Source: Chara braunii
Taxonomy: Eukaryota; Streptophyta; Charophyceae; Charales; Characeae
Assembly: GCA_003427395.1 (NCBI GenBank)
Contig: BFEA01000435.1
Coordinates: 112,566-133,053, forward strand
Length of the DNA: 20,488 bases
Reading direction: 5' to 3'
The position numbers and the translations under genes were made by a program. Shown here one piece after another: positions 11,601 to 18,084 of the stretch. Below the pieces are notes generated by a model, which worked only from the letters and a program-made list of their open reading frames with translations, was not told where the DNA came from and did not search any database. Every line of letters begins with the position of its first letter. The stretch's first letter is position 1.

Positions 11601-12002
11601 ATGGACGACATAATGCACCTCCTTTCTTCAGGGTCTGAAAGATGTGACGAGGAGGCGACGATTGAGAGAGCCTCGAGGATGTTGAGTCCTAATACGGTCG
11701 ATAGAGCCGTACATGATGTGGGAATCCGACTCGAGAGGACATAGACTCAGATCTTACCCAAGCCTTAAAAGGCGAAGGTAGAGGGCAGCAGTACAGGTAA
11801 TATGTACTCATGGTGTGATAGAGGAGTGCACGACAGAGTTGTTTGCCCCGCCTTCCAGGTTGACCTCAGGAGGCGAGTCGTGCAGTTCGATGGACAGGGG
11901 TTAGTGAGGGATATGCGTGGCGCTCGTCTTCCTACAAGACGTCATGGTGCTAGGAGAGTTGTGTATGACAGACTAGGCCTGGAGCTGAGGGAGGATGAGT
12001 GA
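8604..12002 (+). pseudogene. Gag-like protein with coiled coil and CCHC knuckle, stop-riddled
   Basis: One frame of about 1,130 codons can be followed from ATG 8604 to TGA 12000-12002. Internal stops are at 8787 (TAG), 9216 (TAG), 10116 (TAG), 10293 (TGA), 10392 (TAA), 10476 (TGA), 11742 (TAG) and 11766 (TAA), with no net frameshift. The N-terminal part (about 8860-9080) resembles a retrotransposon capsid domain: PMRFDGANLDEFLEVF, then WVVPDLRHEVSAM and WEELIATLRGAF. A Pro/Glu/Arg-rich middle follows. From 10488 to about 11160 the Glu/Arg/Leu pattern suggests long coiled coil. The end has a zinc-knuckle-like pattern with Cys 11814, His 11829 and Cys 11844 in C-x4-H-x4-C spacing; the expected first Cys (codon 11805) is Tyr, one G-to-A step. 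A possible continuation lies in another frame from 11995 (DYEIRERVDEDELIVI). Gag identity is inferred from layout and knuckle, not from a strong sequence match. Confidence 0.6.
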
Positions 12003-12341
12003 CAGATTACATGACCACGAGACGCATGGGGTGCCAGACTATGAGATCAGAGAGAGGGTCGATGAGGATGAGTTGATTGTCATAAAGATAGGTTGTTGGG
12101 CACGGTCCATATTACTATCTTCTACCTTGAAGACTTCAAGGCATGGACATGTACGCCTCACGACTTGTACATTGGAAGTTTTGACTCTAGGGTTCAGGGT
12201 TTGAGTCATGTACTGTATGTAGTGGTGACCAGGATTGACTCATGCCTCAGTAAACTGTATTTACATAACAAACTACTAGTTTGAGTAGACTGGCTTGAGT
12301 AGGGGTTTCAAAGATTGCACTGGGCATGAAAGCCCTGTTTT
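12003..12341. other. Non-coding stretch after the Gag-like frame
   Basis: After a possible frame-shifted tail to about 12090, no coding pattern is seen. The DNA is GT/AT-rich with repeated TTGAGTAG and GGTTTGAGT words near 12190-12300. It could be the 3' untranslated or LTR part of the preceding element, but no LTR ends can be fixed. Confidence 0.4.
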
Positions 12342-12450
12342 GTGTGAGTTTTGTGTGAGTTTTGTGCGAGCTTTGCGCGAGCTTTGTGCGAGCTTTGTAT
12401 GAGTTTTGTGTGAGTTTGTGTGAGCTTTGCGTGAGATTTGTGTGTATTTG
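12342..12450. repeat. 11-bp minisatellite, about 10 copies
   Basis: Successive units of the form GTGTGAGTTTT / GTGCGAGCTTT follow each other with an 11-base period. One unit (12408-12417) is 10 bases long, and the last unit (12440-12450) diverges. C/T variants at two positions define subtypes grouped in the middle of the array, as expected from slippage-driven growth. Confidence 0.9.
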
Positions 12451-13172
12451 ATATGAGTGTGACATTTTAGGTTATGACATTGAGTTAGTGAGTGTCTCTT
12501 ACGAGATACGTTGTTTCGTACGGAAGCACTGCTCCAATTGTCAGATAGTGATATCCACTTGAGATGTTTGCTTCTTCATGATTGATTCTGAGATTCAGAG
12601 AGTATTTGCCCAGATGTATCCTACAGAACACGACACTGTACGCGATTTTTCTTTGTTTTTGAGTGTGTTCTATTTGTTGGGGTTTTGATTCAGACGTGTG
12701 AATGTTGTGAGGAAACACGGAACCATGAAATATTCTCACAGTGTGGACTTGTGCTCGCTTCCCTTGCATGTGTGATGTTTGTATCTGTTTGTGGTTGTGA
12801 GTAAGTTATTCGATTATTAAACAAAATGGTTACTGGCTTTGATTGCATATGAATTAGTGTGTGAGAGTCAATGAAAAATTGTTCGACAAAAATGCATGGA
12901 AAAAGGCTGAATCGGAAATGCAGCTTAAATGTTTGATGGGAAGGGGGCCCGCTTGAGGAGCCACACGTATGTCTCAAGGAGAGGGCCCGTTTGAGGAGCC
13001 ACCTGTTTATGTATGTGGGATGAAAGTAAAAAATTTAAGATTATAATTTGTTCCGTGAAGATGAAAAAAACTTTGATTTTTGCAGAAAACTGTCAATGGA
13101 TAACCAAGCTTGAGAAAACATGTTCATATAAAATGAGGGATTTCTTCTAAAAAGAAACTTGTTTGTAAGACT
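12451..13172. other. AT/GT-rich non-coding DNA
   Basis: No gene is recognised. It contains a 20-base direct repeat in a 38-bp period (12945-12964 and 12983-13002), an AT-rich stretch, and a TATAAAA at 13127-13133 that lies about 45 bases before the 5S-like sequence. The TATA may be fortuitous. Confidence 0.5.
12945..13002. repeat. Two-copy direct repeat, 38-bp period
   Basis: GGGCCCGCTTGAGGAGCCAC (12945-12964) recurs as GGGCCCGTTTGAGGAGCCAC (12983-13002), one mismatch in 20 bases. Function is unknown. Confidence 0.85.
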
Positions 13173-13272
13173 CTACGGCTGGCGGTCATATCTACCATGA
13201 TCAACCAGAACGACCGCAAGCATTGAAAGTTGGCTCAAGAGTATTTTGGGAGGCCTAAGCCGGGGGCTAAAT
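13173..13272 (+). pseudogene. Weak 5S rRNA-like sequence
   Basis: It begins CTACGGC. GATC..CAGAAC..CCG.AAG is seen at 13199-13220, a TTGGCTC at 13230-13236, and AGTATTTTGGGAGG at 13239-13252, in the order and rough spacing of a eukaryotic 5S rRNA. Several bases are inserted or missing and no perfect terminal stem forms. Alternative: chance resemblance. A diverged large-subunit rRNA sequence lies 1.8 kb downstream on the same strand, which makes a 5S relic less improbable. Confidence 0.25.
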
Positions 13273-13278
13273 CGGCAT

Positions 13279-13328
13279 CGTTGGGGCAAACCCCCAACGT
13301 GGGCTGCTGTCCCGCCTAACCAGGACAG
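13279..13328 (+). other. Two adjacent hairpins
   Basis: CGTTGGGG/CCCCAACG is an 8-bp perfect stem (13279-13299, 5-base loop). CTGTCC/GGACAG is a 6-bp stem (13307-13328, 10-base loop). They lie at the start of the hairpin-dense block that extends to 14418. Confidence 0.6.
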
Positions 13329-13394
13329 TGGACCCCTAGCTTAGCCTGAACTTAGAGACAGAGGAGTGACCCGCACCATCATCCATGGCAAATA

Positions 13395-13490
13395 ATATAA
13401 GCGGGTTATTATGGTTATTATTATTTACTACTTACTATTATTATTATTATTATTATTGTTTATTATTATCCCGATTATCATTATTACTAT
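13395..13490. repeat. ATT-type microsatellite, imperfect
   Basis: Stretch dominated by TTA/TAT trinucleotides, with the longest pure run at about 13434-13457. It interrupts the hairpin-rich region. Confidence 0.85.
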
Positions 13491-13588
13491 TATCATATGG
13501 GATGGCTAAATTAAACCAAATATCGGATCACTCCAAAGGCTCTAACTAGGGCGACTGCTAGGGGGTACTTAGACCGAAAAGTCAGAGA

Positions 13589-13705
13589 GTTGCCTTAGCA
13601 TTGTGCAAGCAATTTAGGCAACATCGTGGCTTAATGGCACGATGAACCGTAGTTTGGCCCGATCATCCAAACTATGGTGGGCTGAGGGCAGGACTATAAC
13701 CCACC
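13589..13705 (+). other. Four consecutive hairpins of a possible structured RNA
   Basis: In 117 bases four stems follow with almost no gap. GTTGCCT/AGGCAAC (13589-13622) has a nested ATTG/CAAT. CATCGTG/CACGATG spans 13622-13644. An 11-bp stem CCGTAGTTTGG/CCAAACTATGG with one G-U pair spans 13647-13677. GGTGGG/CCCACC (13676-13705) overlaps the third by two bases. Such packing suggests a folded RNA or its fossil. I do not recognise the family. Confidence 0.5.
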
Positions 13706-13787
13706 TATGACTAGACGCAAGGTCGGGTTGAGTCTTGATTTAATTGCATGGAGTGAATTACGTGCAGCACTATGTCTGTCACAAATT

Positions 13788-13918
13788 GAGCTGCTCAAGG
13801 GGGTGTGCTCTTATATGATAAGCCACTCAGATGAGTATGCTACTTATTTTCATTGCAGGATAAGCTACCCAGAGGGGTATACTTTGATTTAGCTTAAGCT
13901 GCTCTAGAGGGGTGAGCT
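13788..13918 (+). repeat. Four tandem hairpin repeats with compensated stems
   Basis: Units start at 13788, 13820, 13862 and 13896 and share AAGCT-x-CTC-AGA-GGGGT-x-GCT. The stem pairs change together: ACTC/GAGT in unit 2, ACCC/GGGT in unit 3, GAGC/GCTC in unit 1. Unit 4 pairs AGCT/AGCT and CTC/GAG. Spacing is 32, 42 and 34 bases. Confidence 0.55.
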
Positions 13919-14092
13919 ACCTGCGCTTGTTGTGTGCTGCAGTTTGTCCCACTCAAGGCAGTTGTCTTGCCTAAAAACCCGCGCTCGAAGATGATAGTTA
14001 CTTGACAGCCCGATTCAGTCGGCACCCAACGAAAACTGGAAGGCGTCTAGGACAAATGGAAGAGGTTGGTATTTGAGCATTGAAGCTAACCT

Positions 14093-14162
14093 AGGGTGGT
14101 AGTATAGCAGAAGTATCCCTGTGAGTCAGACAGGAGGTGCAGGTTGGAGTCCTGCTCGCCAT
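14093..14162 (+). tRNA. tRNA-Asp(GTC)-like gene or SINE head, probably not functional
   Basis: A 70-base cloverleaf can be drawn. Acceptor AGGGTGG pairs with TCGCCAT (6 of 7 including wobbles). The A box TAGTATAGCAG (14100-14110) fits TRGYNNARNNG fully. Anticodon stem CCTGT/ACAGG encloses loop GAGTCAG with GTC at 14125-14127. There is a 4-base variable loop. T stem GCAGG/CCTGC encloses TTGGAGT, so the B box differs from GGTTCNANNCC by one base (C to G). The D-arm wording matches plant nuclear tRNA-Asp. The anticodon loop has A instead of the invariant T at position 33 and the T loop lacks TTC, so translation use is unlikely. A TTTTT at 14366 could end Pol III transcription of a longer RNA of about 275 bases, although a TTTT at 14235 comes earlier. 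Confidence 0.5.
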
Positions 14163-14289
14163 AGGGATGCCGCAGAACTAGAGTACTAAACCTCGAGCTG
14201 AGTCCTTCCGATTACACGAATTTGGTTATCCATCTTTTCAGTCTATGCATTTGATTGTGGTTTCGCCTATACTTTCTAACCCTTACCCA

Positions 14290-14418
14290 AAGCGACAGGG
14301 ACGTCGCTTAATGGGGTCTGGGAGGACAGTCGTAGCAAACACCCTTACAAGGGTATTTGCGGCCCTTTTTAAAAGTCGCACTGGGTGCATCCTTGATCAA
14401 CGAAATGCGTTGATAAGG
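14290..14418 (+). other. Three strong hairpins and a T-run
   Basis: AAGCGAC/GTCGCTT (14290-14309, 7 bp) is followed by GCAAA/TTTGC with an inner ACCCT/AGGGT (14335-14360). That one is followed by GGCCCTTTTT, which looks like a hairpin plus Pol III T-run. Next is CCTT-ATCAACG/CGTTGAT-AAGG (14391-14418, 11 bp with one bulge). They lie downstream of the tRNA-like sequence and may be the 3' part of one transcript. Confidence 0.5.
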
Positions 14419-15039
14419 TAAAACCTGTCAGGGCGCTCACCTCGACAACCTCACTCTTGGCGAGACTCCGAGTCAAATACGACCGGTTTAGAGAGTATGT
14501 GGGGCACGCATTATTGTGTTGCACTGCGAAGTGACCGTTAGTCCTCGGCAGTATCAGGGCAGCCGAAGACATCAAAGTCATAGGATCCGGTTACCCCCTC
14601 TGTAGTTTTCAAATTGGTTATATTTTTATTTTATTTTATAAAAACTAACTTCACTCCACGAGCCGGCTCAGCCTCTCACGAGTACGTCACAAAGAAGATG
14701 AAGACGCTGCCTTGAGCACACACATGAAGAATGTGTTTGGCGATGCATGGAAGGGCGCGGCGTTGACAAACCTGGTATGAGGGAAAGTCGAAAGTTTGAC
14801 GAAAATATGTCGAGCGCCCGACGACCAAGATACCAAGTAGCTGCGATCCTAGGATCGGGCGGCATCTCGGCGTCTTCAGACGGCCAGGAGGTTGGCCAAT
14901 AGGGCGAGGTGGAGGCCTGGTTTGTGTAGGAAGGACCGACCACGGTCCCGCGACTATTCATATGCGGGTTCGCCCCTACTTAGTTCAGACTTGGGCTTTG
15001 CCCTATTGGTTACGGTACTGGACCTTCAACCGACGGGTC
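14419..15039. other. No recognised gene
   Basis: Mixed-composition DNA with an AT-rich patch (14615-14645). No convincing coding frame and no clear rRNA match were found. Short open frames exist on both strands but show no protein-like pattern. Confidence 0.5.
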
Positions 15040-15760
15040 TGGGGTTCGAGGCCAGCGAGCGATTAAGGAGCGAAGGAGCACTACCGATGGAGACTGAGGG
15101 GTCGAAGGTCTTAAGGGACTATTGGCTTTGTCGAATGGGCCCAAGTCTGGGTTCGACTGGCGAGATTAAGAGGACGTCGCCAGATCCTCGTCCTCTTCAA
15201 GCCTACTGTTCTTATTTTGTGATTTATTTTTATTTATTTATTTTTCTTAAGGTCCCGGCTGTTGACCGGGCCGGAAACCGGCTCTGGGATTGACGACGAA
15301 GGAGTACCGCGAGAGAGGATGAAAAGAACCTTGAAAAAGAGAGTTAGGGACTGTTCGAATTGCCGAGCAAGAAGCGGGAGGGGGACGGTGATCGCATTGT
15401 CACCCCCTTTTTGGTTGAACGGGGAAGTGATTCCCGCTGTGGGCTGCTGAGGACGACATTACCATGGGGAGCGGAGCAGATCTCCACGGGTGCCCACCAC
15501 GGCGACCGAGGGTCTGAGCGTGTGCCGCTCTTGGCAGGCCGAGGCCTGCTCAGAGCATTGATGGGATTCGTCTATCCTGCCCGTTTTGAAGTGCGGTCCG
15601 AGGATTCCGGATTCAACGTGCATGCGACCGGTGGGTGATCAGCCCACGAGGCGGAAAAAGCCTGAGTAGCGGGACCAGAACCTGCGGGTGCACCATTTGC
15701 CAACCACGTTTTGCTGTGAGAGGTGTGATCGTGAGCAGTCCTGTGGGATCGGTGCCGCTG
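15040..15760 (+). pseudogene. Diverged large-subunit (25S/28S) rRNA, 5' part with D1-D2
   Basis: Eukaryotic-type LSU rRNA words appear in the right order. AGCGAGCGA is near 15053 and GGGCCCAAGTC near 15138. An AT-rich insert lies at 15185-15255. Then AGTACCGCGAGAGAGGATGAAAAGAACC starts at 15303 (given here in pieces: AGTACCGCGAG, GATGAAAAGAACC, TTGAAAAAGAGAGTTA). Next come GAATTGCCG and AAGCGGGAGGGGGAC. After a D2-sized variable stretch come CCCGTTTTGAAGTGCGG (15579-15595), GTGCATGCGA, CGGGTGCACC (15687-15696) and GTGAGCAGTCCTGTGGGATC (15731-15750). The ATGAAAAGAAC..TTGAAAA wording is nuclear rather than organellar. Many substitutions and indels hit positions that are near-invariant in working rRNA, so a pseudogene is likely. 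No SSU or 5.8S sequence was recognised in the window. Confidence 0.75.
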
Positions 15761-16200
15761 GGCCTAGCTCAGCTGGTACACCCGCAAACTGTTGAAACAG
15801 GTCTGTGGGACCAGCACCAGTAGGCCAAGCACGGCTAGTACACCCGCAGGCTGTCACAAAACAGGGGTGTGAAACCAACACCCCACGGCCTAGCTCAATT
15901 GGTACACCGCAGGCTGTTGAAAACAGGCCTATGGGACAAATGCCACTAGGCCAAGCGCAGTTGGTACACCCTCGAACTGCTAAGAGCGTAGGCCTTTGGG
16001 ACCAGCACCCGTACTTGGTCCTGTAGGCCTAGCTCAGTTGTCCCACCCGCAGACTGATGGAAACAGGCCTGTGGGACCAAGCCACTGCGCCTAGCACAGT
16101 TGGTACAGCTACAAACTGTTGAAAACTGTCCCGTAGGATCAACACCCGTGGGAGCTCAGCTAATATACCCCTGAGCTATTGGAATATAGACCCACGATGA
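15761..16200 (+). repeat. Tandem array of about seven 62-bp hairpin units inside LSU rRNA
   Basis: Units start at about 15761, 15823, 15887, 15949, 16026, 16088 and 16150, with spacings of 62, 64, 62, 77, 62 and 62. Each reads roughly GGCCTAGCTCAGTTGGTACA, then CCCGCAG, a short hairpin CTGTT..AACAG, then CTGTGGGACC and CAGCACC. CCCGCAG pairs with CTGTGGG over 7 bp and GGT with ACC, giving a long two-step stem. Unit 7 has CTAT/ATAG where others have CTGT/ACAG, a compensated change. Types alternate (GGCCTAGC in units 1, 3, 5; GGCCAAGC in 2, 4), suggesting dimer-wise growth. The array replaces the rRNA segment between the GGGTGCACC and GGGACCCG landmarks and shares wording with it. Confidence 0.7.
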
Positions 16201-16354
16201 AGCCCGCAGAACGCAGATTTACAGAACATTACAATTTGAGTTACATGAGACGGCTCAACTGTTGAGTAGTGTCGCGGGGATCAGCCCGCCTGTGACTTTC
16301 GTGACACCGTTAAAATTGGTATGGTGGGGAGGACGCTCATGCAGCCCTGCTCGC
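16201..16354. other. Unassigned spacer between hairpin array and LSU continuation
   Basis: No gene, repeat or rRNA match was recognised. It separates the end of the array from the point where LSU rRNA wording resumes at GGGACCCGACGG (16375). Confidence 0.4.
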
Positions 16355-16745
16355 ATAGCCACAGTGCGACCATGGGACCCGACGGGTGGTGGACTGTGCC
16401 TGAGCAAGGCACATCTAGAAGGGTGCTCCGGTGGGGGCTTGTAGAAATGCTGGCATGCAGATCGTTCGATGGGCCTGAGTAAAGGGACTAAAAGACCATC
16501 CAATGATCTAGGCAGCCAGTGCTCCACCAGCCTCCGCTCAGTGCACCTAAAGCTTCGGCTGCATTCTACTTGGCTGTGCATTTATTCAGGGGTACAAAGG
16601 CAAAAGATTATCGTGCTGGCTTGCAGCTGGTTTTTTTGAGGTAAGTGCGCAGCAGGCACTAACACGCAATTCTTTCATTGGACTTGGGTATAAAGGTGCA
16701 AAGGCTAATCAAGCCGCCCACTGGATGGTTCCCTCGGAAAACAGA
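16355..16745 (+). pseudogene. Diverged LSU rRNA, continuation after the array
   Basis: rRNA wording resumes with GGGACCCGACGGGTGGTGGA, TGTGCCTGAGC (16395-16405), CCGGTGGGGGCTTGTAGAAATG split over 16430-16449, and GCAGATCGTTCGATGGGCC (16457-16475). It corresponds to the LSU stretch after the conserved GGGACCCGAAAGATGG. The following segment, normally single, occurs in three diverged tandem versions: about 16450-16500, 16570-16640 and 16655-16745. The third has GACTTGGGTATAAAGG and GGTTCCCTCGG. rRNA similarity ends near 16745, just before purine-rich DNA. Confidence 0.7.
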
Positions 16746-16784
16746 CGAAGGAGTGGGGAAGAATGAAGATGGCGATGAAAAGGA

Positions 16785-16858
16785 GGGGGGGGGGGGGGCT
16801 TTTCTGGTTTGTTTGGTTTTATTGGCCTGGTGCTTTCTTTTTTAGGTATCTACCAGGA

Positions 16859-16890
<32 letters not shown>

Positions 16891-16911
16891 GGGGGGGGGG
16901 GGGGGGGGGGG
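16785..16911 (+). repeat. Poly-G tracts (G14, then G30-A-G21)
   Basis: G14 lies at 16785-16798. A 30-G run (16860-16889), one A, and a 21-G run (16891-16911) follow 61 bases later. The tracts could form G-quadruplexes. Exact lengths in homopolymers of this size are unreliable in assemblies. Confidence 0.85.
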
Positions 16912-17029
16912 AGTCATAGTTTACTCACCCCTCTATGGAATCAAGCAACGAAAGATGCTGATCGGGGGTATTTCGATCGGGCCAGTTCTATAGAGGCGCT
17001 AGTTTTTATGTTAGATGAGAGTGAGATGG

Positions 17030-17096
17030 AAAAGGGCGTGCGCGGGAGAGACGAAGGGGAAAGAGAAAGAGAGAGCGAGAGGGAAAGAGACGCATC
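17030..17096 (+). repeat. GA-rich purine tract
   Basis: An almost pure purine run dominated by GAAAGAGA and GAGAGCGAGAGG at 17045-17091. Simple-sequence DNA; no gene. Confidence 0.8.
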
Positions 17097-17133
17097 TCGG
17101 TCATTGCTTGAACGAGTTTGACGATCTAAGAGG

Positions 17134-17365
17134 CTAATTGGGGGTTTTGAAGCGGTCCGGATCGAATGGCCACACCAGATTTTCAAACTGCGCAACAATT
17201 TGGCCGGTAAGAGCTGCAGGGGCCGCGCAGTGATGTCGAGAAATGGATATGGCCGGGAATGGAAATTTGCATTTCTCGGTCGTTTCTAGACTAATTTCAT
17301 TAAGAAAAGATACTAATTGGAAGTTTTCGGGAGCTCCGAATCTAGTGGCCGCGACGGATTTTTGA
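17134..17365. repeat. Direct duplication, 53-bp copies 179 bases apart
   Basis: Copies at 17134-17186 and 17313-17365 both read CTAATTGG-x-x-GTTTT, then TCCG-ATC and TGGCC, and end in GATTTT. Several substitutions show they are old. No protein family was recognised in either. Confidence 0.7.
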
Positions 17366-17763
17366 TACGGTGGACGGCTTGATTTGAACAAATCGTAAAA
17401 GTTGTGTCAATAGGAGATTTGGAATATGGGATGTATCTGCCCGTATTCTAGTGGGAGATTCATTCTCATTTTCGTATGTTTGGTAAGCAACACCGCTTGA
17501 GTTCGGTTTCACGACTGGTGTGGTCATAGACACTTCTGAAGGCCACGACCATCCGCACGAGTAGTGCACGTTTCTTCACATACAAGCAGAATGAACTTGG
17601 CCTTCGCCTCCAGCCAGGTGCATGGAAATAGAGAAAGAGAGAAGGAGAGAGAACCTACCATTGAGAACTGGCGATGCAAGCATTGCAGGGTGAACCGAAA
17701 GTAGCGCTGCAGGTGACGAGGTGCGCATTAACACAGGGTGGGAAATTCGACAGTGTATCGGGC
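17366..17763. other. No recognised gene
   Basis: Ordinary non-coding DNA. Short frames on the minus strand lack protein-like patterns. A GA-rich patch lies near 17625-17650. Confidence 0.5.
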
Positions 17764-17890
17764 CATGTTTTAGCAGAAGATTAATTCTCATCTTGGATAA
17801 TTGGAGCGTGGTATAGCGGGAGAAAAGTTGGGCTTCATTCAACAGAGAGAGGGAGGAGTGTTAACTGCGACCATCATCATCCAGAAGCGC

Positions 17891-17932
<42 letters not shown>

Positions 17933-18075
17933 TTGTTCCCACGCTCGGAACTTAGTATGATCGGGATTCCTAGACACGTGGTTGCAAACGTGGTTGTGGC
18001 GGTGTTCCTGGCAATAGTTGCCGAAGGTGGGATGTACCTAGTACTTACCCATGTTTTAGCAGAAGGTTCATTCTC
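17764..18075. repeat. 26-base direct repeat pair flanking a poly-A tract
   Basis: CATGTTTTAGCAGAAGATTAATTCTC (17764-17789; quoted as CATGTTTTAGCAGAAG plus ATTAATTCTC) recurs at 18050-18075 with two differences. The copies are 286 bases apart and enclose the A37 run. They do not directly abut the poly-A, so they are not a simple target-site duplication. Confidence 0.75.
17894..17930 (+). repeat. Poly-A tract (A37)
   Basis: Pure A run of 37 bases after CCAGAAGCGCCAT. It could be a microsatellite or the tail of a retroposed RNA. No body of a SINE, LINE or processed gene was recognised upstream, and no AATAAA precedes it closely. Confidence 0.9.
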
Positions 18076-18084
18076 CATTTGCAT

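Noticed and set aside
8787-11768. Reassigned stop codons (TAG/TAA as Gln) in the Gag-like frame
   Set aside because: TGA stops are mixed in, and neighbouring pol copies carry stops at Trp positions, so ordinary decay explains them.
12458-12470. TGTGACATTTT as an LTR start matching TGTGACATCC at 19941
   Set aside because: There is no polypurine tract before it and similarity ends after eight bases.
13300-15040. SSU (18S) rRNA between the 5S-like and LSU-like parts
   Set aside because: None of the universal SSU words could be found despite the suitable length.
14990-15060. A second tRNA-like sequence (GGTTCGAGGCC B-box word and a TTC triplet)
   Set aside because: The anticodon and T stems do not pair properly, and the stretch is better explained by the start of the LSU rRNA-like sequence.
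15761-16200. CRISPR array
   Set aside because: Units are contiguous and diverged with no constant repeat and variable spacer pattern, and the context is eukaryotic.
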